The notes beneath the pieces were generated by a model. That model saw nothing but the letters and a program-made list of their open reading frames with translations, was not told where the DNA came from and ran no database searches. Below are positions 1 to 9,321 of a DNA stretch of 64,000 nt, piece by piece (within the stretch, counting starts at the first letter, position 1; each line of letters begins with the position of its first letter). The stretch comes from Cydia pomonella (taxonomy: Eukaryota; Arthropoda; Insecta; Lepidoptera; Tortricidae). The stretch covers positions 3,162,001 through 3,226,000 of the forward strand of contig NC_084721.1 of the NCBI RefSeq assembly GCF_033807575.1, in the 5' to 3' direction. The translations under genes and the position numbers were made by a program.

Positions 1-560
1 CTAAGGAGATTCTGTTCCTTGCCTCTACCTTCCATAAGGCACTGCTAGTACAAACCATTGGTACCTAATCTTAGTATTTTACTACCTATGTTTGTAAATA
101 AATCGTAGGTATACATAGGCTTATTGCCTAATTATCGTGGATAACCCATGAAATCTGAGAAAATTAAAAAAGTAGAAAAATATATTTATAAGTTAAAAAT
201 ATTTTAATAAATATTTGTTTATTATGTTGTATTTGTAGTATAAATATCTGCCTAAAATAACTAAAAACCAAAATCTAAGCAAATGTTTGAACATTTCAAG
301 ACTATAAAACAAATATATTTTTTTTCACAGAAGTTTGAATAACTCGTGCCCCGTCTGGGCTATCTTAATCGCTTTCAAAACCTTGAATAACGGTGTAGGG
401 TATACGAGTATTAAAAAAACCGCCCTACATGGTTAGGTATCTATTTATTGCATTTATAAAACATTACGTATATCTGATATTTTTATGATTTTTAACTTGT
501 ATTATTTAGGTTATCTAATCTAATTTGGCTATTATATTATAATGTTTACTAAAGAAAGGC
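1..560. other. AT-rich sequence, no gene seen
   Basis: No sustained coding frame or recognised repeat. A slightly more GC-rich patch at about 345-435 has no readable coding or inverted-repeat structure. Confidence 0.6.
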
Positions 561-564
561 TGTT

Positions 565-654
565 AGGCTGTCTATCGCGATTCAGCGTGGCAACGCGGCG
601 AGCGTGATGGGCACCTTTGCGTCTGGGAGGGCTCGGGACGGTTTGTTTGATTAG
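565..654 (+). pseudogene. LINE ORF2 C-terminal remnant
   Basis: A short open frame ends in TAG at 652-654 and encodes RLSIAIQRGNAASVMGTF followed by a basic tail. The same motif (Q-R-G-N-A-A-S-x-x-G-T) recurs on the minus strand at 3583-3645 and about 6680-6715. This indicates the extreme C-terminus of one non-LTR retrotransposon family, cut off at its 5' side, with an AT-rich 3' UTR after the stop. The LINE clade cannot be fixed from so short a piece. The base composition is more GC-rich than the flanks, as expected for retroelement coding sequence. Confidence 0.6.
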
Positions 655-659
655 TTTTT

Positions 660-2541
660 GTATTTGTGTCTTTCTTTTTGTTTACTTTTACTTCTATGTA
701 GTTTATAATCCATTTTAATGTTTTTTTAGAGTATTTAAGAATGTAATAATTTTTGTATGTCTAAATTGAAAAATATTTATATTATAATTATATTATTATC
801 CTTGGTTGTAGTGAATCGTTAATCAAAAATTGCTTACATATCGTTACATATCTTCAAGTCACTAGTAACTGGTTCTATTGAGGCAATTCGCAAAGGCATC
901 TACATTGGGAACATATTCGGGTTGGCTCGACTGGACAGTAATACGTGTCCTTTCCGTCCTTGGCCGCCTAATTAGGTACGTATGGACATTCCCTTTCGTA
1001 ATATTGGGACGGTTAACTGACAAGTCGTTAAAGCTTATTGCAAGTGACTTTGGTAATGTGAAATGTCAGTTGAGTCCTACTTTTGCTCGTAAATAAAAGT
1101 AGAACAAGTAGTACAATCATTATATTCAAAAAACCGACCCTACCCGTGAATAATCAGTTCTTAGATTTTTTTTTCGTAGGTCCCTCGGGGGGGTCACTGG
1201 GAGTGTAAATTCATTGATTTTCTACGAGTTTGGTCCTCACAATATTTCTACTAGGATAGATATTTTGGAAATTAAACCTGAAAAACGCGACAAATTCAAA
1301 ATATTATCATTATCTCCTATGTTCCACGAATGTTGGAATGTATTTATTTGATATTTCAGGTAATGTCAGAAAGATGAATTTTGGTTTGATACTTATATGT
1401 GTTTTTAAGCCATGAATCATAATATTCTTATATTTAAAGAGTATATTATGCTATACGTGCGATTTGATCAAAATTGCTACGAGTACGAGAGTCTAATAGA
1501 AAGAGTTTTATTACTATTTTTATACATTTTAATGTAGTCATTGTCACATATGTAAAAAAAATCAATACACTTGTAAGGAAATTAATACATTTTATCTAGA
1601 TTTACAGTGCGTAGGCAGAAAATGAACAGTTGTCATAACAGTTTCGCCCCTGGCTAGCTACGCTTATTCTTTGGCTTAGTGACAGACATCAAACGCCGAA
1701 AATGGCGGACATAATTTGTTCTCGATAGACTGTCTAGTACGTAATACAGTATTGCGCTGGCAAATGCTTTAGAGACAAAATATGAAATATCTTCTAGATG
1801 AAATGGAAATTTTTATAATAAAATACTAGAACGTGAATAAAGCTACAATAACCTTACAAGAGCCCGGAGTGTCCTTAACTGAAATTATTTCCTCGGCTAG
1901 ATTTTCACAGAGTTAAACTTTTTACATTAATACACCGTTTTGTTTCTTGGAGTTTAAAAGCTTGAGCTATTTTCAATTTCGCAGAGCTACCTGCCTCAGG
2001 CAAGCGAGTATTGGCTGTGTCAGAAGAAAAACGCGTAAATCCAATATTTGTAAACTCAATGGTCATGTTGTTCGACGCGACGCGAGTGGCTACAGTCTAA
2101 GCTCTTCGTTATCGAACAAGTTTCGACTTAAAAAATGAATGACCCGTTTTTGATATTTTCTATTTACATAACTATACAATTTAAGTTATTAAATTTTAAT
2201 TGTTAATATAACCCACATACTGTGTGAGACGTATAGGTACAACGCGTATTTTAAATCAACCACAAATCGAAAGGCAGAGGTTTCACTGATATGAATCGAT
2301 TTTTTAATCTAGCCTTAACTCACAGAGTGCAGTCAATTTATGAAAAAAATAACGAGCGGCAATATATTTGTGACAGTTGTGATATCGCGTTACTAAGTGC
2401 GACGTTTTGAATAAAAAAATTCTGCATATTGTATAAATAAAAATAAAAGTCGTATATGTAGGAATTTTTTATTATAGCCTTTATTAACCAGTAACTACCC
2501 TTACATTATGCGGTCGTATCAAAAATACACGCAGCTTACGA
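660..2541. other. AT-rich stretch, nothing assigned
   Basis: Apart from an LINE-like 3' UTR just after 654, no feature is supported. Short ORFs at 878-1096 and 1947-2138 show no domain, no codon bias and no splice context that would make them genes. Confidence 0.55.
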
Positions 2542-2544
2542 TAA

Positions 2545-2709
2545 GGGCTCCGCTAGCTGGCGCGGGTGCACGGAGCGAGCGGGCGCACGCATGCGGGTGC
2601 CATTGTAGGTAAAATCTTTCGCACGCGTCGACGCCAGCTAGCTTTGCTCATACTATTTTTGTAAGCCCGCTCACCCGCTCTGTGTCACCGCGCCAGCTAG
2701 CGGATGCCC
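2545..2709. mobile_element. PIF/Harbinger-like MITE, GC-rich
   Basis: A 165-bp element with terminal inverted repeats of about 45 bp. The left end reads GGGCTCCGCTAGCTGGCGCG. The right end is its near-perfect complement. It is flanked on both sides by TAA (2542-2544 and 2710-2712). A 3-bp TWA target duplication with GGGC-type ends is typical of PIF/Harbinger elements. No transposase frame is present, so it is non-autonomous. It is strikingly GC-rich against its surroundings. Confidence 0.7.
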
Positions 2710-2712
2710 TAA

Positions 2713-3154
2713 GGCGATTGCTCTGCGATCAAAGGTAATAGCAGTAGGTACTAGCTGATTCCTCAACTGCGCAAGTAATTTCACTTCAACAAACTGTTTC
2801 AAACTTTGGCTGAGTTCCCTTTCATTTTCCCGGCCTAGTCCCGAAAATGCTTATTTTCTTTGACCTTTTTTAAGCGGAAAAAACGAATCGAGTGGTTTTA
2901 TTGCTAAAGATAATATTATAGCCGTAATATGTAATATTAAAGTCGAACGTCAATCATATGTCTGGAAAATATTAAATATATAATATTGGAGATATTTATT
3001 TATGGTTTTTGACATGGGTACTATTAGAGACTTACACATACTTACATTGTCAGTAAAGTTTGTATACATGAAAAATAAGGTAATATGTTACCAATTTCAA
3101 AACATGATTACGCATACTTTTATTAACCTAGCTTCACTGCGTATATTTGTATTA
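2713..3154. other. AT-rich stretch, nothing assigned
   Basis: No feature supported. Confidence 0.5.
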
Positions 3155-4245
3155 AAACTATTGAGAAAGTTGCATTTTATCCACATGTGAATCAGATGCA
3201 AATTTTGAGTTATTTCCTTATGTTAGCTAGTTAGACTTTTAAATTATTTTGGATGATACATTTTTATTACGTTCATTTGGATTTAATATTTTTGGTATTT
3301 CATTTTTAGTATTTTTCGTTGGTGTGGTGAAAAATTTTGTGTTTCACTCGGAGGCAAAGCTTGTTTAACCCTCGTGCCTTAAAACCTTAAACAACAACTT
3401 TGCTTCCCTGTAAAACAAATAACTATTTTTTTATACAAGCTCAACAAATGCCGTATATATCGTTGTTGAAACACAGGCATTATGTTTAACTGAACCAAAT
3501 AATACATTTAATGGGAAACATACAGCATATAATAAAACAAAATGGTAAAAACTAATCTAAATTAAAATATATCTAAATAAGGCCCCCGCGGCATTGTGCC
3601 AAAGATGCTGGCAGCATTCCCTCGCTGAATGGCAATACTTATGCGCTGCGAGAGAAAGCTGCCAGCTCTCTGGTCACCGGTAGAGTCTATGAGCCAAATA
3701 ATTGAAAACTAATACATATCAATGTCATTTCGAACATCGATAGTCTTATATGGTACTTGCGAATCTTAAGCGTTGCGATTCAAAGCTAGGTTAAACAAAT
3801 TTTGCCAACGAGTGAAACACAACATTTTTTACCACACCAACGCGACGAGAATAATAAGTGTGAAATATTTAACAAAATCATACCTAATCCAATTCAAATG
3901 AAAAGAAAAAATATTTATTATTGAAAATCATCATTTAAAATTCAATTCTACCAGTCAAAATATATAGCGACTGACTGACTTTTTTCCTAATTTTTCTAAT
4001 TCCCTTACTATTTATGCTAATGTCTTAATTTCAATTTTGTTATTTTTCAATGCTTAGATTTGAAACATTATATTTGCACGTTTGCTTGCAAGCAAAATAC
4101 ACATTTTACCTGAATAGTCCTAACACCTTATGTTACTGTATTTTTGCAAATAAATAAATGATTGATTGATTGAAAATTTGCATCAGATTACTTTGCAACA
4201 CACGTGGATGAAATGCAACTTTCTCATCAGTTTTTGAACAATCAA
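3155..4245. mobile_element. Long imperfect inverted-repeat (foldback) element
   Basis: The left arm (about 3155-3390) and right arm (about 3767-4245) are inverted copies. Matching blocks include the stretch after 3310 (AACAAATTTTGCC complement, TTTCACTC, ACCACACCAACG complement) and outer blocks around TTTTATCCACATGTG (left) against CACACGTGGATGAAA (right). A solo right-half copy sits at 38525-38785, confirming a dispersed family. The centre holds a LINE fragment (3583-3645). The right arm is interrupted around 3985-4170 by sequence ending in TGATTGATTGATTG. No transposase is seen. Confidence 0.6.
3583..3645 (-). pseudogene. LINE ORF2 C-terminal remnant
   Basis: The minus strand encodes RISIAIQRGNAASIFGTMPR, the same C-terminal LINE motif as at 565-654. 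It lies in the spacer of the surrounding inverted-repeat element, so it is either internal cargo or a later insertion. Confidence 0.55.
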
Positions 4246-4290
4246 GAGAGCCTTTACAAGTTTTCGTGGTAAAAAAAAAAACTTCTATAC

Positions 4291-4432
4291 CTGCAAATCT
4301 CAAGAAAATTACCGTCACGATTGACCATTTCCTGGAATGCTACAAAATAAGCGATTGTACCAAAAATGTCTGCCCTTGTGCCTAAAGCAATTTCATCGGC
4401 CGACAAAGTTTCATCAAGATCAACTTTACGGC
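4291..4432 (-). CDS. Candidate internal coding exon of a host gene, product unrecognised
   Basis: On the minus strand a 142-bp block starts after a plausible acceptor (…TTAATTGTTAG) and ends at a good donor (TTTGCAG|GTATAG). The frame is open throughout (2 nt + 46 codons + 2 nt). It encodes an acidic then amphipathic segment including DLDETLSADEIALGTRADIF and FQEMVNRDGNFLEIC. Codon use is mixed rather than AT-saturated, which looks protein-coding. I do not recognise the family, and no partner exon was found in this window; neighbouring exons could lie beyond a repeat-filled intron. A chance ORF or fragment of an unrecognised transposable element remains possible. Confidence 0.35.
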
Positions 4433-4439
4433 CTAACAA

Positions 4440-4842
4440 TTAACAGGTAATTCTCAATTTTCCGGCCCCGATACGCCCTTCACTGACCTTTTAACAAATT
4501 AAACTACAAAACTAACCATATTTAAATTTAGAAACATCAATTAAAATAAGTAAAAAAACTGTAATATTTAGAGCAGGTACATATCGAAACAAAAGAACTT
4601 TTACAAGTTTTTCTCTATTATCTCTATGAATAATTAATACAGTTACATACAGTAATTTGGACCCGGGTATGTCATTAAACTACTTCTAATTATTAAGTTT
4701 ACCATATCTATAATAATTCAATTTTTTTTAGAACAATAATAACTGCATCAATAAATTGCTCTGATATTTAGATTAAGATGGTATTTGTAAAATTCGACGA
4801 TTTAAAAGTGCTTGTTGCTAGGCCTATTTGAATAAAGAATAT
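4440..4842. other. AT-rich stretch, nothing assigned
   Basis: No feature supported. Confidence 0.5.
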
Positions 4843-4863
4843 TTTGACTTTGACTTTGACTTT
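4843..4863 (+). repeat. (TTTGAC)n tail of a retroposon-like 3' end
   Basis: AATAAAGAATA followed by about three TTTGAC units. This looks like the simple-sequence tail of a LINE/SINE 3' end. It directly abuts the next repeat. Confidence 0.5.
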
Positions 4864-5178
4864 ACGTCCAAAAGAGAGGTAAGGGCATTGTGAATGTCAT
4901 CTCGCTTTGTGTGGTAGGGCGCAGCACAGCGGATATCATTCCAGATCTAGAGCAGAGCCCAACTGGGGAAGTACATTACAGAAAACTGAAGCCAAATAAC
5001 ACTAGACCCTACTCATAGTGTTGTGTTCCTGCCGGTGGGTAAGGTTGCCAGAGCTGAACGAGGGTGCGGAGAGTTAGGGTCGGCAACGCGCATCAACTCC
5101 TCTGGAGTACATAGGCTACATAGACTGCTTATCATCAGGCAGGCCGTATGCTTGTTTGCCACTGAGGAAGTATAAAAA
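4863..5178 (+). repeat. Dispersed repeat family D (LINE 3'-end type), full-length copy
   Basis: Begins TTACGTCCAAAAGAGAGGTA and ends near CATCAGGCAGGCCGTATGCT with a GCCAC…AGTATAAAA tail. Copies of the same unit occur at 39950-40265, 51413-51752 and 60545-60912 on the plus strand. Inverted partial copies lie at 5330-5452 and 53133-53275. The shared 3' end and A-rich tails fit a LINE-derived family. No frame is conserved. Confidence 0.65.
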
Positions 5179-5329
5179 ACAGTTAACATTAGTGTCCATG
5201 CAAATGAAAACCGTCCACTCAATGACAATTTCACTACTCAAAAGTCAGTCCTCTTTTAAATTAATTAAATTTACTCGTGTAATTTACCCGTGTACTTACT
5301 GATCGTAAGCACTCTCCGTAGCCTATTTA

Positions 5330-5452
5330 TGGACGCCTGCAACTCCAGTGGTTGCACCCTGGTTGAGCTCTGGCAACCTTACTCACCGGCAGGTACACAA
5401 CACTATGAGTAGGGTCTAGTGTTATTTGGCTGCGGTTCTCTCTAAGGACGTA
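5330..5452 (-). repeat. Family D, partial inverted copy
   Basis: The central part of family D (complement of CTAGACCCTACTCATAGTGT and neighbouring bases) in reverse orientation, about 150 bp from the forward copy. Confidence 0.6.
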
Positions 5453-5455
5453 CTA

Positions 5456-6335
5456 CACTACACTGCAAACATTGTAGATTTTCTTATCAGGCACGAAATT
5501 ACAGCTAATTTAATTTTACGTAATGTGAACCAAGTTAAGTATTTGCCTTAGATCACGTAAATGTGTTTTTTATAGAATTACAAGAAAAAGGTTTTTAATG
5601 TTTTCCAATATCAATTGCGGACGCATTTAGACTACATTATTGATGAAATTTCGCTTTGCGTTCAAAGAAAACGCATGTAACAAAACGGACGCAATTATAC
5701 CAGTTAACCATATTGACGTTTCAATGTTATTTGTCGTATCGAAAGATTTATTTTATATTTATTAAGGAGTTTATTATGTTGATAGCACTTGAACATACTT
5801 ATTAATTGGCTTTTTGGATGTTACATGCGCGTTGTCGACCCTAAAAGGGCTTATTTCCTTGCTCATGTTAGGGCGCACCCTCAATATTGTTTTTATTTTA
5901 TTCCAGAACGTTTATTTTCTTTTAGAAAATGGATTAAAGGAAGCCGACAGTATAATTGTTATACCGACTGAACAGTTTAATTGCCTATTTAAAACTTTTC
6001 GGCCGTGTCACTCCGATACCCTACCTTGAATCCTTTTAGGACGAAAAATATCAAATGCCAGCATTTTGTTTGTAATTTGTTATTCAGTTATTTCATGTTT
6101 GATGTAAGTTTAGGCTAAAATGGGGAAACAAACACATGTAACCCCTCTGGGCATCTACTCTCGCCGATCTAGAACCAATATTGTGCTTGTAAACATTATT
6201 TTGAACCGACCTCGCTTGACCTACAATAGTTTGGTTATGTAACGTTTGATGTGTTGGTTACATTATATTTTTACAAGCTTTTGGTACTGACATCTTTATT
6301 TATTTATAAGAATTTGTACATATGACTAAGTAAAT
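5456..6335. other. No gene supported
   Basis: Two short overlapping plus-strand frames at 5789-6029 follow an acceptor-like tract (TTTTATTTTATTCCAG at about 5890) but lack a donor and any recognisable product. Confidence 0.45.
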
Positions 6336-6340
6336 ATTTT

Positions 6341-6605
6341 CAATCCGGAGGTCGCGGGTTCAAATCCTGGCTCGTACCAATGAGTTTTTCGGAACTTATG
6401 TACGAAATATCATTTGATATTTACCACTAGCTTTTCGGTGAAGGAAAACATCATGAGGAAACCTGCATACATCTGCGAAGAAATTCAAAGGTGTATGTGA
6501 AGTCCCCAATCCGCATTGGGCTAGCGTGGGGACTATAGCCCGAGCCCTCTCGCACATGAGAGGAGGCCTGTGCCCAGCAGTGGGACGTATATGGGCTGAA
6601 TTATT
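6341..6605 (+). repeat. SINE-like repeat family B, 5'-truncated
   Basis: Carries a tRNA-type B box (GGTCGCGGGTTCAAATCCTG). Downstream come a body with GAGGAAACCTGC and a 3' end with TGTGCCCAGCAGTGGGACGT. A second copy at 21262-21525 also retains the A-box region (GTGGCCTAGTGGATATGA). The arrangement is that of a tRNA-derived SINE with a LINE-like 3' end. Confidence 0.7.
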
Positions 6606-6613
6606 ATTTATAC

Positions 6614-6808
6614 TTATAAAAACGAAATATAAAATACGTCCCCAAAGCTACCCACTTCTGGAATGCTCCCTAGGATGCTGGCAACGTTGCCCCTTTGCAC
6701 TGCCAGGCTCAATCTTTTGGGCAAAGCCCGCCCGCTCTTTGGCCGCCCGAGATACCCATTAGTCTGACCAACACTTCTTTTATGAATTGTTTTGTGTCGG
6801 TCGACCAT
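6614..6808 (-). pseudogene. LINE ORF2 C-terminal remnant
   Basis: The minus-strand frame contains RLSLAVQRGNVASILGS, matching the C-terminal motif at 565-654 and 3583-3645. The fragment abuts the SINE at 6341-6605. No reverse transcriptase motifs remain. Confidence 0.5.
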
Positions 6809-6809
6809 G

Positions 6810-7389
6810 GGCCCAGTGTTTATTTTGTTGTTTTTGTATGCAAAGAAACAGTGGTGGTAAACAGTGAAACATGTGGTTCATACACATTTTATTGTATGTT
6901 TAACTCGTTCGCATTTTTCCTGTAGACATCGCAAAGTTAAGGTTATCTAAACCAAATTTTTATTCTGCATCCTTGCACGCGGGATAATTCTGCCTATTCG
7001 GAAAAGGGCTTTTTCTTATCTACTAGTAGCACTTTTCTTCCATGCTAGGAGGGATCAAAGTAACTCTTTTCTGTTCTAGGACACTAATTTTATATTTTTT
7101 TGCATACTATTTTTTAGTTTAAATAATATTTAGAACCATAATGATTTCCTCATAGGTAATGTCAAAAGCAGTATGTGTCACATGGTAGCAAAATTATTTT
7201 CATCTTGGGCGTAACACACTTGAATCCCTTACTACGCTTAGGATTCTATTTTATAATAGCTCGCTACTCTCGGGATTCTATTATAGAATCATTCGCTTCG
7301 TTCAGGATTTAATGTAGGCCCTCGCCGTAAATATGTCATTTTGTTCCCTTGTGACACAATCTACTATTTGAGTACTTGAGACTCAAATA
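6810..7389. other. Unassigned; palindromic GAATC motifs
   Basis: At 7230-7315 GGATTC/GAATCC motifs recur around the palindrome GATTCTATTATAGAATC, as in short foldback repeats. The Ty3 element below was inserted at the right edge. Confidence 0.4.
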
Positions 7390-7581
7390 TGTTAGCCATT
7401 TATATTTAATTTTGTTAGTAGCTCGATTGATTCCCGACTTACTAATTTGGCGGTATTGATATTTTAATATAAGAGGTAGTTTGACATTTGTCATGATTCA
7501 TTACGCTGTTGGATTTTGTAAAGTGAAGTTGGGGAAATAAAACTGTGATTCGTATTCGAGTGTTTTTATTGCAAGTTATCA
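7390..7581 (+). repeat. 5' LTR of the Ty3/gypsy element
   Basis: 192 bp, TGTTAGCC…GTTATCA. A TATA-like AATATAAG lies at about 7466-7473, an initiator-like TCATT about 30 bp on, and an AATAAA polyadenylation signal at 7536-7541. The only ATG near the presumed start (about 7493) would lie at or upstream of the cap site. Confidence 0.95.
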
Positions 7582-7616
7582 TATCAGAAGTTGGAAACGA
7601 GTCCAAAACGCCACAG

Positions 7617-8131
7617 GTAATTGAAATTTTGTTTTTAAATTCATAGATTTATGTGCATGATTTGGCTTTCTTGACGTTATTAATCGAACATTACAAGTAA
7701 AACTAAGAGGTAATTGAGAATATTTTCAATAATTCTGGAGATAAAATAGCTTGATAACAAGGTTTACGTTTATTATTAGAATTAGTAAACAATCTGATTA
7801 AAATAGCATATTCGTAATCGTAACCGTAATGCTACAAATTAGAATTTATGTTCACTATTAGATATTTGTTGTGGATGATACTTGATAATATTTAAGGAAC
7901 TGTACAACTAGTTTTACATGTATTTATGTACCCATTATTCTAATTATGATTGTGATAGATAGTGTACTTCGTAATGTTATTATTTTAAAAGTCTTTTATT
8001 GATACTTTCTTACCACAAATAACGTGCATAGTTATCAATATAAAAACTAGTGTTTACTTTAGTTAGACACGTGTAAATACTTAAGGTAGTAAGTAAAACA
8101 GTTATGCTTGTGAAAATCATTTTAATTTCAG
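7617..8131 (+). other. Candidate leader intron of the Ty3/gypsy element
   Basis: CCACAG|GTAATT at 7611-7622 matches a 5' splice site and TTTTAATTTCAG at 8120-8131 matches a 3' splice site, one base before the gag ATG at 8133. Removing these 515 bases would delete several upstream ATGs and make the gag AUG the first one after the presumed cap. Unspliced RNA would be the packaged genome. Seen: both sites. Inferred: use. Confidence 0.45.
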
Positions 8132-8132
8132 T

Positions 8133-9317
8133 ATGGATGAACTTGATAGAAGAGTTGTACGGACGCCTCCGCTCCCACGTGACAATCCTGAGGGAGGCCA
8201 ATCGATGACGCTGCAAGTACAACACAGGAATAGCAGGGCTCGCGACCGGGAACTGGAGAGGCGCAGCCGCGCAAGGCGAAGTCGATCCAGACACAGCCGC
8301 GGGAGGAGTAGCCGCATCACCTCTGACGGATCGAGAAGCAGCAGGCGCCGCAGCCGGTCACGTTCGCGTCGAAGCCGGTCGCGGATGCGCCTCAGCCCAG
8401 CACATGTACACCGGAGTCCTACACGTTCGCGCCGCAGCCGCTCGCGTCGCAGTAGGACGCGCTCGCGCCGCAGCCGCAGCCGCTCGCAGTCGCGCCGGCA
8501 CCGCCGAAGTCATACAAGGTATGGTGATAATGAATTACTAGGCACTTTGAAAGATTTATTTAAAGCTGTTAGATCAGAGGACAGGTCAGATCATGTTGAA
8601 AGATTCCCCGTAATGAATGTGTTGCCTGAATTTGACCCAGCTAATCGTAGTCAAACTATTGACGTATGGCTAAATAAAGTAAATGAGACCGCAAGTATTT
8701 ACAATTGGACTGAACGACAAGTTATTCATTATGCGTTACCTAAACTAGCCGGTGTTGCTCTAAAGTGGTACCAAGGCTTGACGAGCTTAAAACACACGTG
8801 GCTCGAATGGCAAGTTAAATTAAAAACTGCTTTTCCTAGTAAGGAAAATTATGGTTTATTGTTAACGGAAATGCTTGAAAAACGCGCGAAATATGGAGAT
8901 TCGTTAGAAGATTATTATTACGAAAAAGTTATGTTACTTAATAGGTGTCGAATCACAGGTACCGATGCAGTTGACTGTATTTTATTAGGGATAGATGACA
9001 GAGCAGTAAAAACCAGCGCCGAAGCAGCGCAATTTACAGAACCGGATAAATTGCTAGTTTATTTACGTAGTCAGAAAAATACCAAACCAAGAGTCTCGTC
9101 TCGACAGACCAATGATAGCAAACAAGTTAACAGCCGGGGCCCTAAACCGGATAATAAAGTTGTTAAATGTTTTAATTGTGGTGAGGATGGACATCCTCAT
9201 TTTAAATGTAAACAGCCAATAAAGAAATGCGAAACTTGTTCTAGAATTGGTCATGTTTCATCGGATTGTAACACTAAAAAGAATTTTGACGCGAAAAACG
9301 AGAAAACTGTGTCATGA
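8133..9317 (+). CDS. gag: Gag with N-terminal RS domain and two zinc knuckles
   Basis: 394 residues. The ATG at 8133 has a favourable context (AGTATGG). Residues about 33-129 are an Arg/Ser-rich tract of alternating RS/SR dipeptides. Residues about 160-260 match the Ty3-type capsid region (FDPANRSQTIDVWL, ALKWYQGL, WLEWQVKLKTAFPS). Two CX2CX4HX4C knuckles (CFNCGEDGHPHFKC and CETCSRIGHVSSDC) end the protein. Gag forms the virus-like particle, and the knuckles bind RNA. The RS tract is much more GC-rich than the rest of the gene, as if acquired or amplified separately; it could drive SRPK phosphorylation, nuclear import or contact with the splicing machinery. The frame closes with UGA at 9315-9317, with pol in the same frame beyond. 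Confidence 0.92.
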   Translation: MDELDRRVVRTPPLPRDNPEGGQSMTLQVQHRNSRARDRELERRSRARRSRSRHSRGRSSRITSDGSRSSRRRSRSRSRRSRSRMRLSPAHVHRSPTRSRRSRSRRSRTRSRRSRSRSQSRRHRRSHTRYGDNELLGTLKDLFKAVRSEDRSDHVERFPVMNVLPEFDPANRSQTIDVWLNKVNETASIYNWTERQVIHYALPKLAGVALKWYQGLTSLKHTWLEWQVKLKTAFPSKENYGLLLTEMLEKRAKYGDSLEDYYYEKVMLLNRCRITGTDAVDCILLGIDDRAVKTSAEAAQFTEPDKLLVYLRSQKNTKPRVSSRQTNDSKQVNSRGPKPDNKVVKCFNCGEDGHPHFKCKQPIKKCETCSRIGHVSSDCNTKKNFDAKNEKTVS

Positions 9318-9321
9318 CTAG
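9315..9321 (+). promoter_or_regulatory. Leaky stop UGA-CUAG between gag and pol
   Basis: The gag stop is TGA immediately followed by CTAG. UGA-CUA(G) is an established high-readthrough context in animal mRNAs. The frame stays open from 9318 to the end of pol, and the conserved protease site lies upstream of any pol ATG. Readthrough is therefore the simplest way to make Gag-Pol. Confidence 0.75.

Noticed and set aside
5789..6029. Overlapping plus-strand frames after an acceptor-like tract
   Set aside because: There is no donor, the two frames compete, and neither is clearly protein-like.
8010..8320. Two minus-strand frames of 94 and 67 codons
   Set aside because: They are shadows of the GC-rich RS-domain coding sequence of Gag.
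9315..9317. gag UGA taken as a disabling mutation
   Set aside because: It lies exactly between nucleocapsid and protease, in a CUAG context, and the rest of the frame and LTRs are undamaged. Readthrough is the simpler reading, though sister copies are needed.
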